Positions 34,175 to 42,749 of a stretch of DNA of 64,000 nucleotides are shown in pieces; within the stretch, counting starts at the first letter, position 1; each line of letters begins with the position of its first letter. Below the pieces are notes generated by a model. That model saw only the letters and a list, made by a program, of their open reading frames with translations. It did not search any database and was not told the DNA's origin. The position numbers were made by a program, and so were the translations under genes. The stretch is from Spartobacteria bacterium LR76 (GTDB taxonomy: Bacteria > Verrucomicrobiota > Verrucomicrobiia > Chthoniobacterales > Terrimicrobiaceae): the NCBI GenBank assembly GCA_003054655.1, contig QAYZ01000012.1, positions 186,001-250,000 of the forward strand, read 5' to 3'.

Positions 34175-34948
34175 ATGAATATCATCGAAGACCCCCAACC
34201 CCGGGTGCAGCGACCTGCGCCAGGGTTGCTTCTCCATTGTGGAGCCCAACTCGTCACCCGAAAGAAGCTCCTGGCCATCCCCACGCCTGAGGAAACCGAT
34301 ACCTGGTTCCCGCTGAGTCACAAAACCATCCTCACTGAGGTGGAAGATCAACTGCGGGCTACGGGATTTCTGATCCAGCAGGAAACTCATGCTCTGAGCC
34401 ATGGAGGGGCTCGTTACTTTGGCGTTCTCTCCGTCACGACCAAGGACCGTGGCAAATCGGACTTCGGCTGGGTGGTCGGCCTGCGAAATTCGCACGACAA
34501 GACCTTCCCGGCGGGACTGGTGGCTGGCTCCCGGGTTTTCTGCTGTGACAATCTCGCCTTCTCAGGAGAGGTGAAGATCAGCCGAAAACATACCCGCTAC
34601 GCCTACCGAGACCTGCGCCACCTGACAGCACGTGCCGTTGGGCAACTTGGGGAGAAATTTCTCGGGCTGGATCGACGAATTGCCGCCTACAAGGCCGAGA
34701 GCGTAGCCGACTGGCTGGCGCATGACGTCACGATCCGAGCGGTCGACTGTGCGGCCATCACCCCAGCCCAGATCCCGAGTGTTCTGAAGGAGTGGAGAGA
34801 GCCATCGCATGAGGATTTCGCCCCTCGCAGCGCATGGAGTCTCTTCAACGCCTTCACAGAGGTATACAAGACGACCAACCCTCACACTGCCCTGCGCCGT
34901 AGCGAAGCCCTCTATGGCCTGTTCGACGGCCTGGTTGGTCTGAACTGA
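34175..34948 (+). CDS. DUF932 protein
   Basis: A 257-residue protein of the DUF932 / phage-plasmid-like family. Signature parts: FLIQQETHALSHGGARYFGV, VGLRNSHDKTFPAGLVAGSR, and VFCCDNLAFSGEVKISRKHT. DUF932 proteins are widespread in phages, plasmids and integrative elements with no settled function. Flanked by terminators on both sides, so it is a single-gene transcript. Confidence 0.85.
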   Translation: MNIIEDPQPRVQRPAPGLLLHCGAQLVTRKKLLAIPTPEETDTWFPLSHKTILTEVEDQLRATGFLIQQETHALSHGGARYFGVLSVTTKDRGKSDFGWVVGLRNSHDKTFPAGLVAGSRVFCCDNLAFSGEVKISRKHTRYAYRDLRHLTARAVGQLGEKFLGLDRRIAAYKAESVADWLAHDVTIRAVDCAAITPAQIPSVLKEWREPSHEDFAPRSAWSLFNAFTEVYKTTNPHTALRRSEALYGLFDGLVGLN

Positions 34949-34980
34949 TACCTGCGGAACTGACGAGTCAGTTCCCGAAA

Positions 34981-35015
34981 GAAGAGCCCGTGCCTGTCGG
35001 CGGGTTCTTCTTTTT
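34981..35015 (+). terminator. Intrinsic terminator after the DUF932 gene
   Basis: Stem GAAGAGCCCG / CGGGTTCTTC (one G-U pair) followed by TTTTT, 33 bases after the stop codon. Confidence 0.85.
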
Positions 35016-35222
35016 AGCTGTAAGTGAATACATATTCGCTGTCTTATCGCGTACCATTTTCGTCACTCGCATTCTCGCCCGCAGAACCGCTTAAATACGA
35101 GATCTACTGGCTTTCTCGTGTCAAAACCGCTCGTTCGCCGGACACCCACTGATACCCAAAAGCGTACCACGTTGTATATCGGCGCGCATTACCTATTTCA
35201 GAGGCTGCCGAGGTTCTAGGGT

Positions 35223-35248
35223 CGCCATTTCCTCTTCCTGAAATGGCG
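35223..35248. repeat. Hairpin CGCCATTTC / GAAATGGCG
   Basis: Perfect 9-bp stem with an 8-base loop in an otherwise gene-poor stretch. No U-run of note. Confidence 0.35.
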
Positions 35249-35279
35249 ATTTACTTTCTAGGCCAAAAATCGTTGGTGA

Positions 35280-35450
35280 TCGTACACCGCGTCCGATGCA
35301 GCCCCTATCGAGCGTTGGATTGCTCTCAATCCGACCCTCGGTCCGGGAGCGGTTCTCTATCTCTGCGAGGAGTATTTACCACTCTCGGCAAACGTGTGGG
35401 CTGTTCCGGCATGGGTGCTGTACGATAAATTTAAACCAGCGAGCAGTTAA
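35280..35450 (+). pseudogene. Coding remnant without a start
   Basis: A 56-codon frame, directly after an in-frame TGA, reads TASDAAPIERWIALNPTLGP then LYLCEEYLPLSANVWAVPAW and LYDKFKPASS-stop. Composition and codon choice are protein-like, but no start codon is present and it is cut upstream. Most likely the 3' end of a gene lost by deletion. The rest of 35016-35729 shows no supported gene. Confidence 0.4.
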
Positions 35451-35729
35451 CATCACAGTGACTTGACATCGGTCAACATATACATTTTCGGATGTCCTCA
35501 TCGAGGTTCACCAACATGCGCGGTATCCATTGCACGTTGAATTCGAAATAAAGTCTAGAAGCTATTCCCAAACCCGAATTTTGACTGATTCAGCAATAGG
35601 AGATCCTTGTATTCGTACGGTTCGGCAGGCGATTTACTTTATGAAAATCAGTTTTTGGATAGCTTCCAATACCAGACTGGGCCTAGATGATTTTTGGGAG
35701 AATTGACTAAAATAATTTAAGAAAATTCC

Positions 35730-36779
35730 TTACGCGCGTAATAGAAGCAAAAGAAACTTAATAAGCCGTTGATCGCCGTGAGTACAATGTTTTAAAAGCA
35801 TTGAAAAAACCGGGACGCGTAAAAAATCAATGCCTGTCATTTCCATGAGAACAAGATGGTGAAGATATCGAGCAAGTCCCTCAAGCAATACGGTTTCGGT
35901 TATAGTCTCAACGATAATGTCCTCTTTCCACCAATTTACAAACGGTCTCAGCCATTCCGAAAATTGCGGGTTTAATATGTCATCGCAATATCGTTCTCTT
36001 ATGTGAAAGATTTGATCCCACGTTTCGCATTCCGGAGAGGCAGGCACAAAGTCAATTTCCCATTTTGGTAACCTTCCGTCATTCGCGCCAAACGGCTTGC
36101 TATTTTCGAGGCATATAGACGTTTTGTTCTTTCCGAAAGGGTTAAAAGCACGTCTCCGTGTTCCGTCAGGGGCAAAAAGAACATCCTGGGCTAGTTTGTA
36201 ACTCCTATTACACCTCGTTCCCATAGGAACCAAGTTTTTCAGATTTACGGCTGCAAATGTATAGCGACTTTCAGCCAGAAAGTGGTCTTCGTCTTCTCGT
36301 GGCGATCCAGGAAAACTAAAAAATTCGTAGCCGCAAAATGGACAAATGTGCTTATGAGTGCCCTTCCAAATAATCTTATATTGAGCATCCCGAATTCCGA
36401 GTTCGCTCAATAAGCCAAATGCAAACTCAAAAAGATTTTTAATTGGCCGCTGAATGGCTGTCGGTAAATTTTGAAGCGAATCGCAATTTGAATTGCATGA
36501 CAGCAATCCCTCAATATCGTTCTGTTGTTGTAAAGCCGCCGAAACCTTTGCCTTCTGACTTAAATCAATTTTTCCAAAAGCAATTTGATAACTCCGGAGC
36601 CTTTTCTTAAGGCCAGGTCTTCCCTTTAGTTGATCTCTCCATTTTTCTGGAATACATTCCGGCCAATGTAGTCCTCTCTTCTTTAGCCACAATCCCGCGT
36701 GAATGTCCTCGAGAATTTTGAACAGGCAATCATGCAGCCAGTTATCGGCTATTGCCTCGATTGGATAGCCGCAAAGCAT
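35730..36779 (-). CDS. HNH nuclease of the methylase-ATPase operon
   Basis: A 349-residue protein. The HNH/treble-clef domain is at ~146-195: Cys146-x2-Cys149 (ICPFCGYEF), EDEDHFLAESRY (Asp165-His166), NLKNLVPMGTRCN (Asn182, Cys190). The start ATG at 36779 overlaps the stop of the ATPase gene (TAATG). ATPase plus HNH is the Septu (PtuA-PtuB) pattern; the long N-terminal helical region (1-140) and C-terminal half are not like small PtuB proteins. Probably the DNA-cutting component. Confidence 0.82.
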   Translation of the reverse strand: MLCGYPIEAIADNWLHDCLFKILEDIHAGLWLKKRGLHWPECIPEKWRDQLKGRPGLKKRLRSYQIAFGKIDLSQKAKVSAALQQQNDIEGLLSCNSNCDSLQNLPTAIQRPIKNLFEFAFGLLSELGIRDAQYKIIWKGTHKHICPFCGYEFFSFPGSPREDEDHFLAESRYTFAAVNLKNLVPMGTRCNRSYKLAQDVLFAPDGTRRRAFNPFGKNKTSICLENSKPFGANDGRLPKWEIDFVPASPECETWDQIFHIRERYCDDILNPQFSEWLRPFVNWWKEDIIVETITETVLLEGLARYLHHLVLMEMTGIDFLRVPVFSMLLKHCTHGDQRLIKFLLLLLRA

Positions 36780-38401
36780 TAATCGTTCTGCGAAGGCAAG
36801 TTTTCCGCCCGGTCCGCCAAAAAGGCCTTTTCTACTGAATTGCCCAATTTTTTCATTCCGAGGCGAATAGCTTCTGGGTCGTCGCTTTGCATGAGGGCTT
36901 CTATTTGATCTCTCGCCACCGCAGATATTGGAGGTCGAATTCCAAAGCAATCATTTAGAATACTGTCGAATGCACTGCCAAATGTCTCTATGCTCGGTCG
37001 AGAGGCTTCGATCTTTCCTTCAGTTTTTCTGAAGATCAATACATTTTCACGCGGCATATCTGAGGGAACAAAAGGTGCATGCGTTGTCAAAAGGCAATCT
37101 TGCTGTGCTACTAAACTGGCATCCCTTCTTATCCCGTTTTCCGTAGGCAGATCAAGCAATCTCGAAATAAATTCAACCCGCCATTTGGGGTTAAAATGTG
37201 ACTCAGGCTCGTCCAGTAAGAAAAGGACATTAGGAAATGAAGTCATGGCCATTGTTCCTAGAATTTGTGCTAGTTGGTGTTCGCCATCAGATAACGACAC
37301 GTAGTCGACTGGTTCGCCTTCGCCTATCGGTGAGAAGCAAACACGCTCAAAACGAAACACCTTTTCTTCATCCTGTGGTTCTGCTAAACGTGACGCGAAA
37401 CGCCTCGTCCTACTCTCTCTTTTAAATCTCTCTCTTGTCGCTTTGGGAATTGCGAGATCGTTGAGCATCGAAAATTTATGAAAGCTCGAATACAGATCAA
37501 GTGTTTTAGCCCAAAATTCCCGGAAAGCTGTGCGCACTTGTTCGTCTACAAAGAAATCAAAAGTATACGTCTCCGTTTTTTCGTCGTAGTCGTGGCAGGT
37601 CGCACACCGAGTGAAAAAATCGAGATATGACTCCAATTCCTCCGTAATCTGAATGCCCTTTCGTTTGCTTCCTGCGATATTAATCTTGGGATAACTGGAA
37701 TGCGCGAGTTGAATAATGCATCTGAATGAATGCAAGTTACTGATTGGAGCGGCACTCAGTAATGCCGCACGAATTTCCTCGGTTCCTAAAAGAAGATTAG
37801 CCGCCAAAACTTCAATATGTGTTCCATAATCAATCAGCATAAGACGTGTATCAGGAACAGCTCGGTCTTCATTTCTTCGTTTAAAGGCGGCCTCAGTTAC
37901 ATCTTTGGCATATCCGCTTCGGCTAACTAAAAACGGCAAACTCAATGTTTCGTTACCGCCGGAGGAATATGCGATGATTTTCTGAGGAAGGAGTTTTACC
38001 GTTTCAGAATCAGATTCGTCGCATTTAATCCAATCATCTGAGGAAGCAAGCCTTCTCTCAATCGTCAAAATTGGTTTTTTGTTGGAAATCCTAACTCGCT
38101 TTAGGCGAACGAATTCTCGTTCTTCTCCCCCCTCTGGCAGGAGAGAATAGTCTAGCCGAAACTGAAGTTCTGAGTTGCTGACCACTCTCTCCTCCGGAGA
38201 GGAGCAAGCGTTCCAAACCAATTGAAAAATCTCAGCTAGAACTTGTAGAACTTGCGATTTTCCTGCTCCGTTCGGCCCGATTAAACACAACGGTTTGAAA
38301 TTTCGACCAATGTCATCCGGAGGATGCAAGTCGGCAATGAAGCCGTCCAAAAGCCCCCCACAGGATTCGGCCTTAATAATGTGAAGTCGATGAAGTTTCA
38401 T
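36779..38401 (-). CDS. ABC/RecF-type AAA ATPase associated with the methylase operon
   Basis: A 540-residue SMC/OLD/PtuA-like ATPase. Walker A GPNGAGKS (42-49), ABC-type signature YVSLSDGEHQLAQIL (~375), Walker B VLFLLDEPESHFNPKW (~400), His switch CLLTTHAPFVPSDM (~445). No coiled coil as long as in SMC and no Toprim domain. The start overlaps the hsdS stop (TAATG). Similar ATPases are annotated as 'restriction-system-associated'. It likely controls or powers the HNH nuclease in the next gene. Confidence 0.88.
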   Translation of the reverse strand: MKLHRLHIIKAESCGGLLDGFIADLHPPDDIGRNFKPLCLIGPNGAGKSQVLQVLAEIFQLVWNACSSPEERVVSNSELQFRLDYSLLPEGGEEREFVRLKRVRISNKKPILTIERRLASSDDWIKCDESDSETVKLLPQKIIAYSSGGNETLSLPFLVSRSGYAKDVTEAAFKRRNEDRAVPDTRLMLIDYGTHIEVLAANLLLGTEEIRAALLSAAPISNLHSFRCIIQLAHSSYPKINIAGSKRKGIQITEELESYLDFFTRCATCHDYDEKTETYTFDFFVDEQVRTAFREFWAKTLDLYSSFHKFSMLNDLAIPKATRERFKRESRTRRFASRLAEPQDEEKVFRFERVCFSPIGEGEPVDYVSLSDGEHQLAQILGTMAMTSFPNVLFLLDEPESHFNPKWRVEFISRLLDLPTENGIRRDASLVAQQDCLLTTHAPFVPSDMPRENVLIFRKTEGKIEASRPSIETFGSAFDSILNDCFGIRPPISAVARDQIEALMQSDDPEAIRLGMKKLGNSVEKAFLADRAENLPSQND

Positions 38402-39987
38402 TATGGAAGTTGTTTGAACACAAGGTGGCGTCTTTGCTTGTCGAAAATCTGTTCAAGCAAGGCCGGCTTTTCAGACAACATTGAAAATATTTTATCTTTC
38501 AAAGCGTCGTAACTCGACGTCGATCTCTCTTGGAGTTGTTCAAATGTAAACTCGCTTCCAGAAAATGAGCGAATTATATCGTCGATAGATTCCGCATTTT
38601 TTTTCGGCTTTGAACGTAACTTTTTCATAGTTAAAATGGAGCTCTTAATCGCTAATGTCCGATTCAGCAAAATCGAAGCTGGCTCATCGCTTGGGTCTTG
38701 CGGGGCTAGCAGACCGGCCAGAGCGTCACTAAGTATCGTTTGGTCGAGTTTGTTGAGAGCAACAATAGCGGAATTGTAAGCATTCTCGGCGCTTTCTATT
38801 CTCTTAAATGCTAGATCAAGGTTTTTAACTATAGCGATCTGCTCATCTACCAAAGGTATCGAGAATGAAAGGGAAAGTAACTGTGATTGGGTAAATCCCA
38901 CCCCACTTTCAGAAACCCCTGCTTTTAGCTGATCCAACTCTTTTAAAGCCGAAGGAGTATTCAATAGATACGCGAGGAATTTAGGATCGCAATGCGACCG
39001 TTTGGCGCGAAGGCGATAAACGGTGTCGGATACCATCAATTTCGGTAGGGTGTCTGTAACAAAGGCTGTGACCCCTGCGCGTGCACGTGGACCTTTTCTT
39101 GTTATCAAAATATCTCCCGTCTTTATCTCCAATAGAGGGCGAGGCTCAATACGCGCTGGCAATGCTTTATTCTCGGCGCCATTGAAAATCATCGGCTGTA
39201 TCGCTGTAGTCTTAATTATGCCCCATTCATTTCCTTGGACGGGATGGTTATGGCATCTAGGACTCCAACCTTGCTGAAGATTCTCCACGACATCACGAAG
39301 ACTGACGACCGACCAGTTTTGTATTCTATCCGTATTCAAAGCGGATAAAGACCCAGAAAATGCCCTGGCTAAAAGCGATTTGCGACTTTGGTCTAAATTG
39401 TGGGGTATTCCGGCGAGGTGCTCCCGGGCCTTTTGGCTTTTAATATAAGCATGATCCAACTGCGCGGCGATTCGACGCTGCTCTGCGAGCGGTGGCAGTG
39501 GAAGTTTTAAACCGGCCATTTGTTTCCACTTTATGCGGGGCAAACTAACACCCTGTGATCTAATCGAGCCAAATTCCGCTATTTGCGGCGAAGCGAGCAG
39601 TTGTGCCAAAAATTTCGGATCAGCTGCTTGAGTTGGTTTTAAGACAAGAATGTCTGTTGAGCAAATCCCACTAAAATCTACCTGTACAACTTTCCGGAGA
39701 TATGGTCGAAGTTTACCAAAAAGAATATCGCCGCTATAGAAAACATTTTTACTGCTTTTAACATCACCTGCCCGCCCATTGCCCAACAGGCGGCGGGTGC
39801 CCCCACCTTCAATATGTTCCAGGCCGATATATTTCTCGTTCGGTGCGTCTCTGGGGTCAATTTTTTCGGTTCGCAATTCTGCTAGACGATCGAGATTACA
39901 AACAGCCCAACCGAGAGGAAGATTAATCAGCGGAAAGCATGAGTCGTCCGGATTTAAAGAGTGTTTTTTCCGAGGAATATCACTCAT
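38401..39987 (-). CDS. hsdS: Type I specificity subunit HsdS with extra C-terminal domain
   Basis: A 528-residue protein with two target-recognition domains. TRD1 covers ~20-160 (KNVFYSGDILFGKLRPYLRK), first conserved helix ~170-210 (PLPPLAEQRRIAAQLD); TRD2 ~225-385 (KTGDILITRKGPRARAGV), second helix ~390-440 (VDEQIAIVKNLDLAFKRIES). Typical HsdS ends near residue 440; here ~85 more residues follow (SIDDIIRSFSGSEFTFEQLQ ...). The extension may dock the ATPase. Coupled to hsdM by ATGA. Confidence 0.9.
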   Translation of the reverse strand: MSDIPRKKHSLNPDDSCFPLINLPLGWAVCNLDRLAELRTEKIDPRDAPNEKYIGLEHIEGGGTRRLLGNGRAGDVKSSKNVFYSGDILFGKLRPYLRKVVQVDFSGICSTDILVLKPTQAADPKFLAQLLASPQIAEFGSIRSQGVSLPRIKWKQMAGLKLPLPPLAEQRRIAAQLDHAYIKSQKAREHLAGIPHNLDQSRKSLLARAFSGSLSALNTDRIQNWSVVSLRDVVENLQQGWSPRCHNHPVQGNEWGIIKTTAIQPMIFNGAENKALPARIEPRPLLEIKTGDILITRKGPRARAGVTAFVTDTLPKLMVSDTVYRLRAKRSHCDPKFLAYLLNTPSALKELDQLKAGVSESGVGFTQSQLLSLSFSIPLVDEQIAIVKNLDLAFKRIESAENAYNSAIVALNKLDQTILSDALAGLLAPQDPSDEPASILLNRTLAIKSSILTMKKLRSKPKKNAESIDDIIRSFSGSEFTFEQLQERSTSSYDALKDKIFSMLSEKPALLEQIFDKQRRHLVFKQLP

Positions 39988-41426
39988 TTTGACAATTCCT
40001 GCTCTAGGCTTTCCATTTCTTCCAAAGCAGCCCGGAGTTTGCTCATAACGTTCACAAGTAATTTCTCTGGAGCGGGAAGCTCAGCATTATTAACGGCCGC
40101 CGCTTCATCTCTCAGCCAGCCTATATCGAGATTATCTCCCCGCGATTTAATTTCTTCGCGTGTAAAGCAACGAAAACGTTCCGAAACTTTTCGCTTTGTT
40201 AGGCCGTAGGAATTCTTTCCGAAGGCATTCTCAAATTCTGCAAGGTGAGCTCGCGTGAACGGAGTGCGCTTTCCAAAAGCAGGCATATTTGCCCGCAAAT
40301 CAAAGATCCAAACGATTTTTGTATTCTTTTTGTCAGTTTTCCCTCGTGTAAAAAAGAAAACATTTGCCTTTACGCCTTGCGCATAAAATATCCCTGTAGG
40401 CAATCGAAGGATCGTGTGTAGATTGCACTTCTCCATTAAATCGGCGCATACCTCTGCCGCTACACTTCCTTGAAGATCGGGGATAACGACAGCTGCCCTT
40501 CCTCCTGGACGCAGTCCGTTGTAGACGTGCTGTAAAAAACAAAGCTGCTTGTTGCTTACCCGCCAATTAAAATCAGTTCTATTTGGTAATCCGCCACCTT
40601 TTTTTGTTCCGAAAGGTGGGTTGGTTAAAATTAGATGTGCTCTCGATAAATTTTGCCCCGCTTCGCCAAGAGTATCTCCAAGTATTATGGGGCTATGAAT
40701 GCCATGCAGCATGGCATTCATTAGAGCGAGTCGATGGGTTTTGGGAACCAACTCCACCCCAATAAATGCCTTTTCTGTCTGGAAATATTTCTCCGTTTTT
40801 GTGAGAGATGCTAGATTCTTGGTTTTTTGTTTGATATATCGGTCGGCGGCGACCAAAAATCCAATTGTTCCGCATGCCGGATCTTGAATTATTTCACCCG
40901 GCTCAGGATTGGTTAAATGAACCATGCATTCGATCAATGGCCTTGGTGTAAAATACTGTCCCGCTCCAGCTTTGCTCTCTGTTGAGTTTTTCTCTAGCAA
41001 TCCCTCGTAAACGTCGGCTAACACTGATTCCTCCCGTGCCGCATACCAATCGATGTTGCCGAACTCAGTAACTAGCAATGAAAGATGCGCTGGATTAGTT
41101 AGGGATGTATCTGCGTCTGTAAAAATCTCTTTAATCCTTCCTTTCGTATTTGAGCCCAAATTTTTAAGTAATTCCTTATAAAAGGTGAATTGATGTAGAT
41201 TGCTTTTCGATGCTAGATCGCGCCACCGATAGCCAGTAGGGAGGGCGCTTTCCGAGCCTGATTCTTCCGCCATCCGCAAAAATAACAGGTATGTCAATTC
41301 CGTAACGTATTCTGGATAAGTAATCCCACTGTCACGCAGGATATTGCACAAATGCCAAAGCTTGGCGACAATGTCTTTTGCAGGAAAGTCAAGTCGGATC
41401 TGGTTGTTTGGAATGTTTTTTGGCAT
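39984..41426 (-). CDS. hsdM: Type I DNA methyltransferase subunit HsdM
   Basis: A 480-residue N6-adenine methylase. N-terminal helical HsdM_N (LWHLCNILRDSGITYPEYVT), then the SAM motif DPACGTIGFL (182-191; Ile replaces the usual Gly) and catalytic NPPF (269-272), with GQYFTPRPLIECMV before them. First gene of a four-gene, fully overlapping operon hsdM-hsdS-ATPase-HNH. No hsdR gene is found anywhere in the element. Confidence 0.95.
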   Translation of the reverse strand: MPKNIPNNQIRLDFPAKDIVAKLWHLCNILRDSGITYPEYVTELTYLLFLRMAEESGSESALPTGYRWRDLASKSNLHQFTFYKELLKNLGSNTKGRIKEIFTDADTSLTNPAHLSLLVTEFGNIDWYAAREESVLADVYEGLLEKNSTESKAGAGQYFTPRPLIECMVHLTNPEPGEIIQDPACGTIGFLVAADRYIKQKTKNLASLTKTEKYFQTEKAFIGVELVPKTHRLALMNAMLHGIHSPIILGDTLGEAGQNLSRAHLILTNPPFGTKKGGGLPNRTDFNWRVSNKQLCFLQHVYNGLRPGGRAAVVIPDLQGSVAAEVCADLMEKCNLHTILRLPTGIFYAQGVKANVFFFTRGKTDKKNTKIVWIFDLRANMPAFGKRTPFTRAHLAEFENAFGKNSYGLTKRKVSERFRCFTREEIKSRGDNLDIGWLRDEAAAVNNAELPAPEKLLVNVMSKLRAALEEMESLEQELSK

Positions 41427-41549
41427 TTCCCTGTTAAGTTGCAGTATCTAGATGTAAATGTAATATCCTATCGATCAAACAGATAAAAGCAGTTGGTGAG
41501 CAATCAGTATGGATGAATCCTGTGTGATTTCAAGAACGTGATTCTCACG

Positions 41550-41712
41550 TTTTTTTGAATAATTTCGCATTCTGGGCATCTTTATCTTCATACTCGGCAC
41601 GCAGGCGCTTTCCAACAGCGAAAACTGCCTGAGGATGTGGCGGTAGGCGGAAATAGGCTGGTCCAAGACTGTCATCATTCCGGTGGTAGTCCCCAAGTGC
41701 TCGGGATTCTAG
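41550..41712 (-). pseudogene. Possible coding remnant
   Basis: On the minus strand a ~54-codon frame reads GDYHRNDDSLGPAYFRLPPH then PQAVFAVGKRLRAEYEDKDA and LFKKT-stop, with an in-frame stop just upstream and no start. The look is protein-coding; another frame is also open across it, so this is weak. Confidence 0.3.
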
Positions 41713-42278
41713 CTAGGGACACTCTGCCTGTTATTTAGCGGATGGAGAATGGAGAACCATCTTTCAGCGTCTTCTTTAATGACGAGTTCGAGAGATGTCA
41801 GTGGCGGCGAGGGGGTAGGAGGTGCCGGAATATCGAAGACAAAATTGAGTATTCTTTACCTTGCCGCCCGTCCAGATGGGCCGCATGATGATCGAAAGAT
41901 TGATGGGCGATGTGTATTCGACGACTCGCTCGTTTGCCTTGGCGATTGGGGCAGCCATGCGACAGTAGCGCCGTGCAGAGGAACAAGCCTGCGGCGGGAA
42001 GTTTTAGCGATGGTGGACTCACCTTTGGCAAGGCGAGTTCGTGGGCTTCCTCTTTGCTGGCTCTCAAGTGCTGCGCAGCTTTCGGCCCTCGCGCCATTCA
42101 ATCCGCTATGCAATATATTCCTTCCCGTCTTCGAGCTGTACCCGGTGCTTTTATTGGGGGAGTAATACGTAAGTTGGCCGAGATTCTCGAAAAAGTTCGC
42201 CGGACAGCTAGAGACGAAGATCGGTGCAGGATTGCTCTCCATTGAACTTCTCGTGAACCACCCCCACGATTCTGGTCA
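41713..42278. other. Intergenic region between hsdM and the cargo operon
   Basis: 566 bases with several overlapping open frames on both strands, none with family similarity, signal peptide or good ribosome-binding site. I see no RNA gene. It probably holds the promoter of the operon starting at 42279. Confidence 0.4.
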
Positions 42279-42749
42279 ATGTCGGCCAGTCCAAACCATG
42301 AACCAGCGGGAAACCGCGTAATATCTCCGTTTTCGGACGCAGAGAGCCCGTCGCCCGCCAGGCGGAAAACGAGCCATCTTCCCCTTTGGATTACGCTCGG
42401 ATTGATCGGTTTGATCGTGGTCGCAGTGGCAGGGCTCGGCGCTTTTCGGTACGTCAATGACCCCTTCCGGACATTGGAGCCATTTCCTGTCGCGAAGTAT
42501 CTCGAAGGATACAGGGCTTTAGCGGGCTCGAAGTTTCGCGGGAACCTCCGTGTCGAGAACGATCTGGGATGGAAGGAGGGTGTGGGCCGTTTGATGGTGT
42601 TTTCCGACAAGGATAACCCGCATCCGGTCGTAGTGATGATCCCGCCCGAGTTTGCGCCCATCTACTTCACCAAGGGGCAGACGTACGAGGCGGAACTGGA
42701 AGTCAAAGAAGGAGGGCTGATTTATGCGAATCTCATTCGTAAAAACTAG
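42279..42749 (+). CDS. Single-pass membrane protein, first gene of the cargo operon
   Basis: A 156-residue protein: basic N-terminus, one transmembrane helix (LPLWITLGLIGLIVVAVAGL), then a periplasmic domain (LEGYRALAGSKFRGNLRVEN, MVFSDKDNPHPVVVMIPPEF). No family recognised. Overlaps the next gene by 26 bases. Confidence 0.6.
   Translation: MSASPNHEPAGNRVISPFSDAESPSPARRKTSHLPLWITLGLIGLIVVAVAGLGAFRYVNDPFRTLEPFPVAKYLEGYRALAGSKFRGNLRVENDLGWKEGVGRLMVFSDKDNPHPVVVMIPPEFAPIYFTKGQTYEAELEVKEGGLIYANLIRKN

Noticed and set aside
36780-36950. N-terminal extension of the HNH protein
   Set aside because: It would overlap the ATPase gene by 172 bases; the TAATG overlap at 36779 is a better start.
42098-42661. 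187-codon minus-strand open frame before the cargo operon
   Set aside because: Overlaps the real plus-strand membrane protein gene and lacks any domain or signal.
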